The notes beneath the pieces are model-generated. The model worked only from the letters and a program-made list of their open reading frames with translations. It did not search any database and was not told where the DNA came from. The position numbers were made by a program, and so were the translations under genes. DNA of 64,000 nt from Psococerastis gibbosa (taxonomy: Eukaryota > Arthropoda > Insecta > Psocodea > Psocidae), in NCBI GenBank assembly GCA_963971405.1, contig OZ020490.1, positions 34,621,464 to 34,685,463 on the forward strand, read 5' to 3'. Shown piece after piece: positions 43,968-56,689 of this stretch. Numbering within the stretch: position 1 is the first letter of the stretch; each line of letters opens with the position of its first letter.

Positions 43968-46900
43968 ATGGTGGTGAAGAGTATCTGCTGTATTGGTGCG
44001 GGGTACGTCGGCGGGCCGACATGTGCCGTTATTGCACTCAAGTGTCCTGACATAAGAGTCACCGTTGTCGACAAGTGTGTGGACAAAATAGCTCGTTGGA
44101 ACTCTTCGGAACTGCCTATTTATGAACCTAGATTAGACGAGGTACTGTATGTGCATAAAGCTCTATATGCAGTATGAGAGATAAAACCAAGCCATCTATT
44201 CGGAATCAGACCGGAATTAAATTACTAATGCCCGGCGTAAAAAGTCACCGTTGTTAACATGTATGTTGACAAAATAGTCACTGGGAACAGCATATTTATG
44301 GGACTAGGTTATACTAGGTGTAGTATGTAAATATTTAGTTGTTACGTAAAGTACTGCTGTGTATGCAGTATAAGAGATAAGACATGTTTTATCATACATT
44401 TGCAAGTAGACAGAGCTAATTAACTAATGATATAGGGGCTCTTTCCGTGATTCCAAAGGAAAGTCCAGATTCCAGAGGTTTCACTACGAAGTCCCCTTGG
44501 TTATAAAGTGGAGCATTGTCGTACGTAAAACATTGTTCAGATTGGCCCTGGTACAAATTACCATCGAGCCACAAAACGAATTTCCGTCACCGGCGCCTAT
44601 GCTAAGGACTCATTTATTTATTGGCTGCCACTACACTACGCCATCTTCCGCCGCTAGCTTCCAGTCTCGGGTGCTAGTAGCGTGCACATCTTCTAGCACC
44701 TGGGCTCTCCATCTTAGTCTTGGCCTACCGGGACGCCAAGGGTGGTTGAATGTGTCTTCGAATTAAGAGTTTTATTTTGTAATTTATGATTTTTTTAAGA
44801 TGTTTAATTGAATAAATATTTTTCTTTCTTTCTTTCACTATCAATATCAATATCCTCTCCCCTTGCATACGGTGGACATGACCCAGCCATTGGATTCGAA
44901 GCCCTTTTAGTTCTAATATTATGTTTGGGGAGGCAAACCTCAGCCTTAATGAATTCAATTTTTCAGGTTGTCCGAGAATGCAGAGGGAAAAATTTATTTT
45001 TTTCAAACGACATCTCAGCAGCGATTCGAGAGGCAGATTTGATATTTATCTCAGTAAATACGCCCACAAAGACTGTTGGCAATGGCAAAGGAAAGGCTGC
45101 CGATCTCAAGTATGTCGAAGCCGCTGCGAGAATGATTGCTGACGTAGCAGAAGGTATGTATATAATTACAAATGCTCCTTAATACCATAATAGATGGCAA
45201 TATTGAGGGCACCAATGCCAGGTGGCCGACCAACGAAGGCGAGCTCGAAAGACCTCAAGCACGATATGAGATGCGGAAATCGGAGTAGGAACGCAACTCT
45301 TGGAATTTGGGGCACAGAAGAATGTTGCAGAAGATGGAAACCAATCGATAGATGGCGACTAGTGAAGAAGACAATTCCGTCAAAAATACGCGGTCATACC
45401 TTGTTTACAAACTATTTTGAAAACTCTTCTAAAGGAATTAGAAGGACCTTTGAGAGTAAATCACCGTTTGACAGATTTACCTATAAATTCCCTTTTCATT
45501 TCAGGTAGTAAAATAGTTGTAGAAAAGAGTACGGTGCCGGTAAGATCTGCGGAAAGTATTATGACAGTACTGAAAGCCAACCAGCGTCCTGGAGTCTCCT
45601 ATCAAATTCTGTCCAATCCTGAGTTCCTAGCTGAGGGTAATGTTCAATACCAGTCATTGATTTTAGTGGAACTGCCCCAAGAGTAATTAGGGCCATATTA
45701 CTCGAAGGCTTTTGGCACACATGCCTTCCTACTTTTCTATGTTGGAGAGAACTGGCATTTAACGCCAATAGTTTTATTATCTTTTAAATCACGTCGGAAG
45801 TCATTTGTCAACCAAACTTCTTGGGACCAGACTGTGCTAAGAGGAAATTTGGGCGTTTTGTTAGTTATTTGATAGTAAAAATAAAATTGTATTATTAAAT
45901 TATGAATGATCTGTTATCTGTTATGAGCAAATTGGGGTACCCTCCCCTTCCCCGTTAATTTTTTCAGGAAATATCGATAGTATAGCCTGCAAAAATATCA
46001 ATTAAATCAGCAGAAATGCTCCTCTACGTTTCGATGTATGACATATGGGAATAGGTAATAATATAGGCTTCGATTGGTTACAGGCACTGCAATTAATGAT
46101 CTCCTTAACACGGATCGTGTTCTCATTGGCGGGGAAAATACTCAGGCCGGTCTACAGGCTATTGAAGATCTGTCAGCCGTCTACGCGCGATGGATTCCGA
46201 GGAAGAATATCATAACCATGAACACGTGGTCTTCGGAGCTTTCCAAACTGGCGGCCAATGCTTTTCTCGCTCAACGGATATCAAGTATTAATAGTTTGTC
46301 TGCTGTGTGCGAAGCTACGGGAGCTGATGTGTCTGAGGTAAATTGGGAGATTAGCTGAGAAATTGAGCAGAAACTAAGGCCCATAAAGAACGAGCTGCAA
46401 ACAATCACACCAGAAGATGCCAACTGTGTGTTAGTTAAACCTTGTTTCATTTGCAACACCTGCTTTCGGCATTTCTGCTTAAGCAACCCTGTCAGCCTGG
46501 CGGGGAAGTGAGTATATTTCTTAACTTGAGGCACCCTAAGAGCAGACTCATTCACCTCAGGACCCCAGGGAGAAGGGGAGTTGACTAACAGCGTGGGCCT
46601 CCTAATTATAGTGGATTCCGAACCACTTGGGAACATAGTATAGTCGCACGATTAATTCAGAGTTGACCAGGTTTCGACATGCACTTAGACTGACTGAGCT
46701 ACGTTTCTTCTAACAGCTTGTGTTCAAAAGCAAAAGCCCCTAGGGCAGTTCAGAAATCTAGCGATAATCAGTAGATGTAGAGGGTGATCACAATAAAATT
46801 GGCATTGTTTATTTTAGGTTGCAAGAGCTGTCGGCCTCGACTCAAGAATAGGTCCCAAATTCCTCCAATCATCTGTGGGCTTCGGCGGAAGTTGTTTTCA

Positions 46901-48608
46901 AAAGGATATTTTGAATCTTGTTTACATCTGTGAATGTTTACGTCTGCCCGACGTAGCCGCCTATTGGCAGACTGTTGTGAATATGAACGAGTACCAGAAG
47001 GCGCGGTTTTCACAGCGGATAATCACGGCTTTATTTAACACGGTCACCGACAAGCAGATTGCTGTGCTGGGGTTTGCTTATAAGAAGGACACGGGGGATA
47101 CGAGGGAAAGTCCTGCTATTGCTGTTTGCAGGTTTGTACAAATGGGGATTGGGGAAGGATCCTCAGACAACTATAGGGCTCTGTAGTGACAGTTTTGGTC
47201 ACTTGGAGCGCTGACGACAATGAGGGATCCAAGTTATCCAAAATGGCCGCCGTTTGTATGTGAACACTAAGGCGGCTATTCCACTTGTCATTTTTTCTTC
47301 ATTTGTGCATTAAAAAAATGTTGAGATTTTTGTTTTAAGGAGACTATTATGTAGATACTGAACTTTTCTATTATAAATTAAGTTACAATATGGTAGAGGC
47401 TTATTATTGATGTCTCTACCATATTATAACTTACTTTATTATTGATCAGGGGCGGGGGCACGGTCCATCTTGCCCCCCCCCCCCCAGCTCCACCACGGCC
47501 TCGAGCATTGTAAGACGTGGTTCATGGAGACCCCGGGCCCCTTTGCAGCTATATCAATATAAGCATTCCTTTTTTAACTTTGTAAAATCTGCAGCTATAC
47601 TTTACTACTATTAAAATGAGCAAAATCCTACTATTTTGCACTTATATTTTCAATTTTTTCTTATCCTGCCTGATGACGTCATAAGGTCTACTTAGTTTTG
47701 CCCCCGCCATCATTATAGAAATTTGCGCCTCTGTAATAGATACAGTAAGTGTCTACATAATAGTCTCCTCAAAACAAAAATCTCATCATTTTTTAATGCA
47801 CAAATGAAGAAAAAATGACAAGTGACAAGACTCACCACCTAAGTTCTTAGCATCTATTTAATCATTTTAATGTTTTTTATAATATTTTTACTGTAGTTTT
47901 TTTTTCCAACGCAGCCTGAGGCAACCTAAGGGTAGACTTCTTCACCTCGGGGAGAAATGGAATAGACCTCCAAATTATAGTGGATTCCGAACCACTTGGA
48001 GAACATAGTAAAGTCACACGATTAATTCGGAGGTGACCAGGACTCGACACGCACTTAGACTGACTGGTATAGTCTCAGCACGTTATCATGTCCCACCATG
48101 TTCCCCTGCCAACGCTGTAAACACAGCCTAGTTTGCCGCAGTTTGGAGGCTCTGTTTTCGTTGACTCAACTTGGTATGGCCTTTGGCATCTAGAATGTAG
48201 TGGGCACTCATTATACGATATTATAGAATATACATGCGTAACCCAAAATAAGAAAAAAAGACTTGTTTTTCTTGCAGAGCGTTACTAAACGAAGGCGCCC
48301 ATCTGCATATCTACGACCCAAAAGTACTTCGTGAAGACATTATCCGAGAGTTCCCGGACGACGCGACCATTACGGTATTCAAGGACCCTTACACTGCGAC
48401 TGCGGACACGCACGCTATCGTCGTCTGCACCGAGTGGGAGGAGTTTAAAACGTACGACTATAAAAAGATTCACTCCGCCATGATGAAACCTGCCTTTGTT
48501 TTTGATGGTAGGAAAATTCTTAATCATTATGCGCTGGCCAAGCTTGGCTTTCATGTGGAGACAATAGGGATGCGAATGGAGGGTAGTATGATGAATGGTC
48601 ATGCGTAG
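43968..48608 (+). CDS. UGDH: UDP-glucose 6-dehydrogenase, six coding exons
   Basis: Oxidises UDP-glucose to UDP-glucuronate with NAD in the cytosol, supplying glycosaminoglycan synthesis (sugarless in Drosophila). Exons: 43968-44141, 44967-45153, 45505-45636, 46084-46337, 46818-47131, 48278-48608. All introns are GT-AG and phases match (0,1,1,0,2), giving 463 residues. Seen: NAD-binding GAGYVGGPT near the start, [45 protein letters not shown], catalytic Cys in [10 protein letters not shown] (exon 5), [10 protein letters not shown], and substrate-domain FDGRK near the end. The C terminus ends soon after GFHVETIG, about 30 residues short of the human enzyme, lacking its basic tail. Introns hold repeats: a LINE scrap, two SINE-A copies and nested MITEs. 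Confidence 0.96.
44234..44392 (+). pseudogene. Partial echo of UGDH exon 1 in intron 1
   Basis: The text 'agtcaccgttgttaacatgt', 'gttgacaaaatag', 'atatttatgggactaggtta' and 'tatgcagtataagagataa' parallels the 3' half of exon 1 and its donor flank ('agtcaccgttgtcgacaagt', 'gtggacaaaatag', 'ctatttatgaacctagatta', 'tatgcagtatgagagataa'), about 210 bp upstream. It has indels and no usable frame, so it is a decayed tandem duplication. Confidence 0.8.
44610..44760 (-). pseudogene. LINE C-terminal fragment in UGDH intron 1
   Basis: Homologous to 32030-32235: the minus strand again encodes GRPRLRWR and WKLAAEDG, with 'agcttccagtctcgggtgct' and 'cttggcctaccgggacgcc' on the plus strand. It is antisense to UGDH. 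Confidence 0.65.
46440..46695 (-). mobile_element. SINE-A copy 6, 5' truncated, in UGDH intron 4
   Basis: Contains the 3' two thirds of the SINE ('aacacctgctttcggcatttctgc' through 'ccgaaccacttgggaacatag', then 'cgattaattcagagttgacc'), with several indels. It lacks the 5' part and is antisense to UGDH. Confidence 0.75.
47271..47839. mobile_element. Long Harbinger-type MITE in UGDH intron 5
   Basis: Starts GGCGGCTATTCCACTTGTC and ends TGACAAGACTCACCACC, flanked by TAA (47268-47270 and 47840-47842). Its arms share 'aaggagactattatgtagatac' with 52630-52806. It is interrupted by a hAT-type MITE at 47447-47733, so it is the older of the two. Confidence 0.72.
47447..47733. mobile_element. hAT-type MITE with G/C runs, copy 5
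   Basis: A 287-bp element with ends CAGGGGCGGGGG and GCGCCTCTG. The flanking 8-mers TTATTGAT (47439-47446) and TAATAGAT (47734-47741) match at six of eight. It is the inverse homologue of 16776-17067. Confidence 0.75.
47905..48192 (-). mobile_element. SINE-A copy 7 in UGDH intron 5
   Basis: A diverged minus-strand copy. On the SINE strand, the 3' arm of the long stem is ACTATGTTCTCC while the 5' arm stays GGGGAACATGGT: both changes turn G-C into G-U pairs and keep the helix. Confidence 0.78.
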
Positions 48609-50925
48609 GTTTGTTCTTTCTGTGGGTCTTCTTACGATCAACAAGGTGAAAGATCCAAAAAACATTAATTCCATATAGGCTACTAAGTAACCTTACTTGA
48701 TTGTCCTGGCTTATGAGGTTCATTTGTGACGTCATTTTGTAGATGGCAGCACCAGTTGCAATGATATCAAAGCGTTGATTTTTCCATAAGCCTCAATACT
48801 GTTTTAAAATGATTTTTAATTACGTATTATTTTAAGGTGATATTTTTCTGTAAATCATGGAGAATATATATATTAAATTATATACAGCGAAATAAGGTCC
48901 AGACATAGTAAAAATATTATAAAAAATATTAAAAGAATTAATAAGATTCTAAGAGCTTAGTTTTCACATGCAAACGGCGGCCATTTTGAAAAATATGGAT
49001 ATCGGTTTGTCGTCAGCGAACCTAGTGACCAAAACTGTCCCTACAGAACCTCATTGTTTATACTCCTAAAATTGAAACATGGCTCACGGGCTCATTTACG
49101 GATGGTGTGCTCCAGCGATATGCAGCTGTGGCTGGAGTCTGTGGATGACTTCGTTTATACTTTTCATACAGTGTGACCAGGAGTTGAAGATAACGAAACC
49201 TCAAGTTTCTTCGATTTCATAAATGGATGTTTATTCAAGTATTGGAATAAACAGTTTTTCATGATTTTCATTATCTTCATTATGTTCCGAGATTTTTTTT
49301 TAAACAACATGGTGTGAGAGCTAATTACTTAAATTCTCGGCCCCTTATATATAAAAAATTTTTTAGGGCCAAACCGGAGGGGGTCACGTGACTGGCCTGG
49401 AAATGACTTTGCAGGGGGTTCCTAATACACGTTTTAAACCACAGGGGCATAGTAATAATCTATAGGAGGGACTAGTATACGCGTAGGCATGCTTAAGCTA
49501 TCCAGCCAAACTAAAATTACTATTACTATAGGTCTCAAATTCGTGCATGAAGCATTTAAAAACATACCTCTTAGAACATTTTTACGTGCCCCACAGGGAA
49601 GAAAAACCTCCAACTTTTGTAATTAAATGCATATGCCTGGAAATATGAACACTTAATTTGACTGTAAAGCGCTAGCAATAGGTAAAACTGCAATTATTTG
49701 AAATAATACAGGTGAAATAAGGAACAAGTACGGGACGCGGGGCTTTGTTTATAAAATGGATATTCAACCATCCCGTGGCTGTAGACCGTTATCAATATGG
49801 CTGCTAGTGTAGCCTGCACAAGCTAAGTACAGAGTTTTTGACCGGGTCCAGGTATCCGCTTTGCTATGCTGCAATGTGTAAGACTTCGATTTTTTTTGCG
49901 TTGGTACTTATCTCTGATAGTTAGCTTATGGTTAACGGGTGCCTCGTAAGGCATATTATGGCTCCCGCCACTCCAGTTCTATTATATTTCTATGTATTCA
50001 AAACTCAACGCTCAAGGTCACAACTCTCCGGCTTGGCCTTAAATACCTCCTAAAATATGTAAACTGTGATAATTCACTATAGATGTCTAGTGAACTATCG
50101 TTAATCCATGAAACTCGATTAAGTATGTCCTATTTCTGGAATACGTCGTCTGCTTCTACCTTTTAGGTTATTTTATTTCATGGGTTAACAATCGTTCATA
50201 GGCTAAACAAATGTATGGTGTATTATCAAAGCTGTATAAAATGTGTTATTATAAGTAGTAATGTGTTATTATAGTAACGTGCCCGGCACCGAAACCCCAT
50301 TTAAATTTTTTTTTTCCACTCATACCTTGCGAACCGCTCAGCTCAGACTGTCATTCCTGGTACCCGGAGCCCAGGTGCATGGCCTGGGTTGCTGACACGG
50401 TTTTTGTCCGGTCATCATGAGAACCCAGCGTTAGCGGTTCTAGTAACGTAACTATATATTTCAGGTGTTTCTACAACGATTTTGACATGTAGCCAATGTT
50501 TAATTTTTTTTTTTTTAATTAAATTATTTAACTCTCACGCCATTTTGTTTTCCAAATATTTGGAAAGATGCCCGTAACAGTTTATTATTTTACCTTAGGC
50601 CCTGTCCAATAGTATTGTTATTCATGCATGATTGAAGTTTCTATTCCTACCCATATATTTTTTTTTGTTGCATATTTTATGTTTTTGCACTTATTGTGTG
50701 GCTGTTAGGTTCCAGTCTATCACCCGAAAGGTTGTTAGTTTGAGCCCCACATATGTTACATTGTTTGGCTATGCTTGGGCGGGTAGTTCGAAGTGGCAGC
50801 CTGGGTGAGGAACAAGAACTTAGCGAAAATACGAATAAATCTTATAATATTGTTTAGTGGATTTTTTTAAAGGAAATTTTAGCGTATGCCGGCATAAACG
50901 TGGAACAGCCTTAGAAATAGTACTA
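48609..50925. other. Intergenic region downstream of UGDH
   Basis: No gene seen. It includes the UGDH 3' UTR, whose end I could not place, and T-rich tracts near 50303 and 50505. Confidence 0.4.
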
Positions 50926-50929
50926 GAGT

Positions 50930-51085
50930 TCTATATATAGGAGAGATGGGATACTACCTTCGCACCAAAAATATATTTTCTCATTTCAGTTTCTCCTATG
51001 ACCAGCCATTGAAAATATATTGCAGGTTGTCCCTGACATTTTTGGTGGACTGAATTTCCCATCTATCGCATATATAGAACTTTAG
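50930..51085. mobile_element. Short inverted-repeat element
   Basis: Ends AGTTCTATATATAGGAGAGATGGGA and the complement of AGTTCTATATATGCGATAGATGGGA face each other about 155 bp apart. The class is unknown. Confidence 0.55.
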
Positions 51086-51089
51086 TGTT

Positions 51090-52027
51090 CACAGTTATTA
51101 ATTAAATGTAGTAGATTAATTTTTTATTATGTACAGTAAATATTGTAGCCTATTATTAATGGTAAATATTTCGTTAACAATTTTATTTTGGCAATTTATA
51201 TGTAGTAATGCCTAATGTGTCTTGAACCTACGTATTGCTACTTCGGAAGAAAAAGGACACAACTCTAAATCTATCAATTGATAGAAATTGAAGTTTTTTT
51301 TAAAATGAATTAGGCTACCTAATGGTTTCCGCCAAATAGAAAACGACACAACTGCCCTTGCGCCGAAAATATATACACTACATTAACGCAAATTAGATTT
51401 TTTTAAAAAATATTTTAGCGTTATTAAGTCGAAATTAACCATTTTTGAGTTGTGTTTTTTTTTCTTTTGAAGTAGTGGTATGTCGTCAAGAGGAAGCTGA
51501 CAGTATATATGCCCCTGGACCACAAAAAAATATGTCAGTTTTTATTTATTTATTTATATTTTGTAGTGTAATTTCTTATGGCGGCCTATTGAAAGCTGGA
51601 TTGTTGACTTTTTCATGTGTTCTAAAAGAAGAGAAATACAATATTAGAAAGTTAAGAGGTATGAAGTCAATATTGAGTTAACCTGCTAAAACAGAAGTGT
51701 TCTGTAGGATTCAACCAAGTATGGCCGTTGGAATCGTAACTAAATAACTGGCAGATTTAATATACTAACATCTACTGTCCGCTTCCGCTCAAAAAGAGAC
51801 TAGACCAAATTAGGTTTTTTAATGCGTTTGGCGCCTTTTTGCGTCATTAAGGCTTAGTAGTTTTTTTACGTGGTACTACTGTGACTATTTGTATCTGCTT
51901 CTCAATAACAAGCCCGTGTATCGGACCAGCATGTTTTTGCGTATTCTATCAGGTTTCAGTAGCAAAAAAAAATACGGCAAAATACTGCAGTGTCCGATAG
52001 TTGCACTTGTCGTAGGAAAACCTACAG
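51090..52027. other. Non-coding gap
   Basis: AT-rich sequence with no supported gene. One open frame near 51445-51681 is composed largely of simple A/T sequence. Confidence 0.4.
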
Positions 52028-52030
52028 TAA

Positions 52031-52374
52031 GGCCCAGTACACACGGATGATTTTCAAAGTCGCGATTTGCCGACGTTTTTCTCCATTGTGGCCATAGGGC
52101 TAGCAGAAATTTTTTTGTCGATTTCTCGACGATTTCGCCAGCTGGTGTGAAACCGACCGCACGAAACTTTACGGTTTTCCCCGAACACGCGTCAACGTAA
52201 AAAAAACCGTCGGAAGGCCCAAAATTCGCCCATATGGAAAATAAAGACAATTTTCTTTCTTTCTTTCTTCAGAAATTACCTTTTCATTGCACCAACCTAT
52301 CACTAGCCCATTTGTTCCCTTGATAAATTTCTCAGCGTCTCACGCCGGTGTAGAACTTCCGTTTGTACCGGGCC
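52031..52374. mobile_element. Harbinger-type MITE (344 bp), second family
   Basis: Ends GGCCCAGTACACACGGA and TCCGTTTGTACCGGGCC, flanked by TAA (52028-52030, 52375-52377). It is the complete relative of the decayed copy at 656-1189. Confidence 0.78.
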
Positions 52375-52629
52375 TAAGTAGAAACCATTCTTAAAATCAT
52401 ATTAAAATGATGATCATTGGCTTGTTTAACTTGTGTGGGATTTTCTCAATTGTTCCCATTTTTTATGTCCATTTATCCTAGGGTTCCCAAATTTGGTTTT
52501 GGACTGTTTGATAGCCTTTATTTTGATTTAAAAATAATAATAATAATCATTCCTTTGATAGTCTATTGTACTCATTGTTTGTGAAAGCCGACAACTATTT
52601 ACACTTCTGTATTAGCCCACTTGCAATAT

Positions 52630-52806
52630 GACGGCTATTCCATCTGTCAATAATCCGTCATTTGTGCATCAATTAAAGTTTTGTTTTAAGGAGACTATTA
52701 TGTAGATACTTAACTTATCTGTTATAAATTATGTTATATAGGTAATATGGTAGAGACTTATTATTGATGCACAAATGACGGATTATTAGCAGATGGAATA
52801 GCCGCA
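52630..52806. mobile_element. Harbinger-type MITE
   Basis: Starts GACGGCTATTCCATCTGTCA and ends CAGATGGAATAGCCGC. Long inner arms ('aatccgtcatttgtgcatca') pair across the element. TAT-like flanks lie on both sides. Confidence 0.7.
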
Positions 52807-53828
52807 TATGGTTCGACTGCTCTGTAAGCGATCCAATGCTTAACAATCATTGTTCCTTTTGATGGACGGCCGTTGGCATGTAATGCATGTAATTACAAAG
52901 ACTTCCACGACAGGAGTCGGATCAGAAATTAGTAGCGACTTCGGTGGCAAGGTGGTAGCGTGCTTGTACTTGGGCGAGTATCAACACACCTTGCGGTCGG
53001 AGACGTGTCGCAACTCGACAAAAGTACCTATCTATTAGGTGACTTAGTGAGGCGATTGAAGAGGTTAATCGGGTACATTCATTAAATTGTTTGTATGCGA
53101 TTTAACCTTTTAAAAAAAAAAAAACCTGGCTGATGGGTCGGGTTCGACTTCCAAACGTTTCGTCAACATATGTAGTTGACATCTTCCCTTGTACTATTTT
53201 ATAGCTGGTAAGGCACTATATACCCGGGTATTGTCATCCGCCATTTTTTTTCATATATTTCCTATATGGTAAGTATTGTAATTATTTTGAAGAAAAGTAA
53301 AAGATTGAAAAAAACGAAAACACGTTTAGTATTTTTTATTAAACACTTCCCTAATTGGGAGAACGTTTTTTAAATACCAACAATAAATAAACAACGATAA
53401 ATTTCTAATAATAAATAGGTTAAACACCCAATGCTTGGCTTGTACACCAGACTTATAATGGATAGAAAATGGCGGATGACAATACCTGTCTAATATAGAG
53501 CCCTAATAGCTGGCAGGTGCAGGACCTGGTTACTTTGCCCCATGTAAACACGGAATGACAAGCTTGCCAACCTCACACGCTCCGGCTTGAGGGGGCACAT
53601 TTTTTGACATAATGCTCTTGCAAAACGATGGGAAAATACCCGAAATATTCATCTATCTGTCTCATCCTGTGTTTATTTTGTGTTTGACCCGCTCCGGCAC
53701 CCGTCTTCTAATGCCTCTTCTATCGACTTACTTACTTAACGTGTCCGAGCCGATTTGGTTTTGTAGCGTTGTTATTGTTGCCCGGTGGTGGAAGGATTCG
53801 CCGACGAAGTAATTCCCGCAGTTCCCTC
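52807..53828. other. Gap with retroelement remnants
   Basis: At about 53125-53175 is a second, damaged copy of the hammerhead-like retroelement segment. A (ctta)n motif lies near 53728. No gene is supported. Confidence 0.45.
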
Positions 53829-53829
53829 A

Positions 53830-53957
53830 TACGTCAATGGTCAATGATAAATGTGATATTGACGTTTTAGCAGACATTAAAGACATACTAAAAATGTCTG
53901 CTGCCACGTCAAAACCATATTTACGATTGACCATTGACGTATGGGGAAACCCCGCCG
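53830..53957. mobile_element. Harbinger-type palindromic MITE, end-truncated
   Basis: A palindrome around 'gcagacattaaagacatact', nearly the same as 35436-35576. The right end reads GGGGAAACCCCGCC; the left terminal GGCGG is lost. Confidence 0.68.
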
Positions 53958-54109
53958 TTACCAGGGACGCCCGATCGCTCATTCTCGTGTTGTTGTCTCA
54001 AGTAAGCGCAATCTTCGGAGAGGCTCCTTCCATGTCTATCGACGATTGGCTATCATCATGACAATTGTAGTCATGATGACTATACTAGGGAATTAATAAC
54101 CCTTTCCAA

Positions 54110-54185
54110 AGTATGAAATGAAATGAAAATGAAATGAAAACGACTTTATTGCAAATGAAGAAAAGACGAACAATAAGACTACGTA
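54110..54185 (-). repeat. Retroelement 3' tail
   Basis: Shares 'cgactttattgcaaatgaag' and 'gacgaacaataagacta' with the insertion at 3932-4140, after a (gaaat)n tract. It is a short 3' remnant. Confidence 0.55.
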
Positions 54186-56689
54186 CTAAGTATCTATAGT
54201 TTATAATCCGCGCATCCCAACGGTCGTTCCTTAATTTTTCTAACGCTGATCGTTTTGTGGACTAAGATAATTATTACCTCATATCGTCGCTGTTCGTTCA
54301 AAAATGTCGTATGCCAAAATTATAACTATTGAGGGGATGGAAGTTAAAAACATGCTTCATTTCGTATTTCCAACAATAAATCCAGCAAGGATGCTATACA
54401 TGGAGTCAATGGTGATGTCGTTCGGACAACCATTGGGTGCTTATGTTTTGCTTATGTAACTTTCGGAGAAACAACATTGTTTGTAAGCATGTAACATCAC
54501 TACGAAAAACCTTCATTCCGGCAAATACAGTATGAGAAATTTGCCGGATGTTCGAGATTAATAAGGGCAAACTTTTAGCGCTAAAACATTAAATTTTCAA
54601 CATACGACATTTTGCACGAATGATATTGCAATTTTGATGCTATCACATTTTGTTTCCTAAGTATTATAGTATAGGCTTATATGATATGAATTTTATTGCA
54701 TCTCGTACATTATATAAACATTTTTAATGAACCAATAATGTTAGACGCATTTTAATAAGTAGGCAAAACCCATTCATTCCGCTGCACCACTTTTAAGTAT
54801 AATGGAAGGTTTTTGAAGTCTGGATTTTATTTTATTGGTGTGACGCATGTTGAGGGCAAATTGCTCGATGGATTTAGATGAAATTCGGCAAGTTTCGTTC
54901 TTTTCTGTATTGGGCTAACTGAATTTTGGGGGCTTGCGTTCCCAAAATGAGGATAAAAAATAGTTAGTAGGCATGACTTCTATCTAGGGCGTTTCTCAAC
55001 CGGTGTGCCGCAAAAAAAAGACGAACATTTTGTGACATCAGTTTCGACCGTTAGTTGTCCCCCAGTAAAATGCGTTTTTATTTGTTTTACCACTAACAAG
55101 GAGTTTTTCATTTGTTTAATCTAGTAAACATACCACCATGTATTACTATTTTCTAGTTTTGCCTAACTGAATGTAATGAATGGATAATAACATAGTGTGC
55201 CGTAAGTAAATTTGATTGTCAGTTAGTGTGCCGTGAGGTAAAAAAGGTTGAGAAACGGGGATCATTTGGAGTAGGTATACCGTAATGACAGTAAGCAACT
55301 TGTTACCAGTTGCGTTGGACGTTTTTGAATAAAATTACAATAATTGTTCAATTTAACAATATGTAAGATATCTCAAAAGTGGGGGCACCGCCGTAGCGCC
55401 GCCACTGCTATATCGATCAATTCAGAATTTTGGGATAGGGAAACTCGAAATTTAACCCTACGTCAATTTAAAAGTTTAAAGCTTTAATTCTCGCTCTTAC
55501 ATTTTGTGACTAATGATAGAGAGCAATATTTTTGGCCACCCCTGGCTTCTAACTATACTTTTTTTTTTTAAAAAAAGATTATTCGCATACGAACAATTCA
55601 ATGAATGTATCCGAAGAACCTCTTCAGTCGCCTCTGTAGGTAATACCTGTGTTGAGTTACGACAGGTCACCAAAGCATGATGTGTATAAAGACTCACTCA
55701 AGTACGAACGAGCTACCACTATGCCATCGAAGTCCCTGGTATCAAGCAAGAGTATGCCTTTAGAAAAGGAGTCAAAGCAACAAAGTCAACCACGAATAAT
55801 CGAAATGTATTTAGCAGTGAGAGCGCATTACGAATGTACTTAAAAACGTTACGGCCACACTTTTAATTATTTTTTCCTTAATTAAAAATCTGCTTCGCCA
55901 TTATGTGGTGCTGGTTTTTAATTACGAAATATTTTACCCCCTATTCAAAGATTACAGCGTTGTAGGCCTCTTACTTCTACAGCGCTAAATTAAGCAGGAA
56001 AGCCGGTTTTTGGCAATTTTATATTCCCATATCCCTATGCATAGAACCAGTAGGTATGAGGGTAAACCAGCCTATGCAGGTGCGCTAGATACTTAGATAG
56101 ATAAGATAGAAAACTGATTTATTTTCTCGGTGGGCTCGACTATCCCTCTGTAGGGCAACTAAATATAATTAAATTTGGGAAGAAAAGCGGGGAGATGCTA
56201 CTACTATAACAGGGCCTCCACTTGGTCACTTTTTCAACTATTGGTTACTTTTTTCAAGGCAGGTAACTTTTTGGTTACTTTTTTAATATTTGGTTACTAT
56301 TAGTTACTTTTTTGAGGGGTTTTCGATATAATTTTAATTTTTTTAACTAATGAAAATTGCTTTTCTTGCAATCACGTGCAATTTAAAATTTGGCGCCGGT
56401 GGTAATATTTAAAATGGTATTGTGGGGTCTGCACTCAGCAGTCTGTACACAATACAAAGCCAAACAAGGTCAGGCAACCCCCATTCATAAGAGTACCTGG
56501 CCAGGCCTCGCTCCGCCCCTCTGGAACTATCCCCTGGGCTTAACTTATGGACATGGACTGTGGATTATCCGCTACAGTAGTTAGTAAGTCAATAACTGCA
56601 CTGTACCTAAGTCGTTCTCGTTAGTCACCTCGTGGCTTGGTTTAAAAAAATAGAAAATTGCTATTATCAGCTAATCTAGCGGAGTTAGG
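54186..56689. other. Gene-free stretch with a hAT-like remnant
   Basis: At about 55008-55266 GTTTCTCAACCGGTGTGCCG faces GTGTGCCGTGAGG...GGTTGAGAAAC, a hAT-like foldback. Elsewhere the sequence is AT-rich and has no supported gene. Confidence 0.45.

Noticed and set aside
44808..44966. Upstream extension of UGDH exon 2 as coding
   Set aside because: The frame is open but has simple Phe/Ser-rich content, an acceptor TTTTTCAG precedes 44967, and homology to UGDH begins only there.
45194..45380. LINE C-terminal tail in UGDH intron 2 ([16 protein letters not shown])
   Set aside because: The similarity to the GRPxxRW tail is too short and weak to call; it remains possible.
51940..52250. Minus-strand frame of 121 codons as a gene
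   Set aside because: It lies within a Harbinger-type MITE and its flank and has no known domain.
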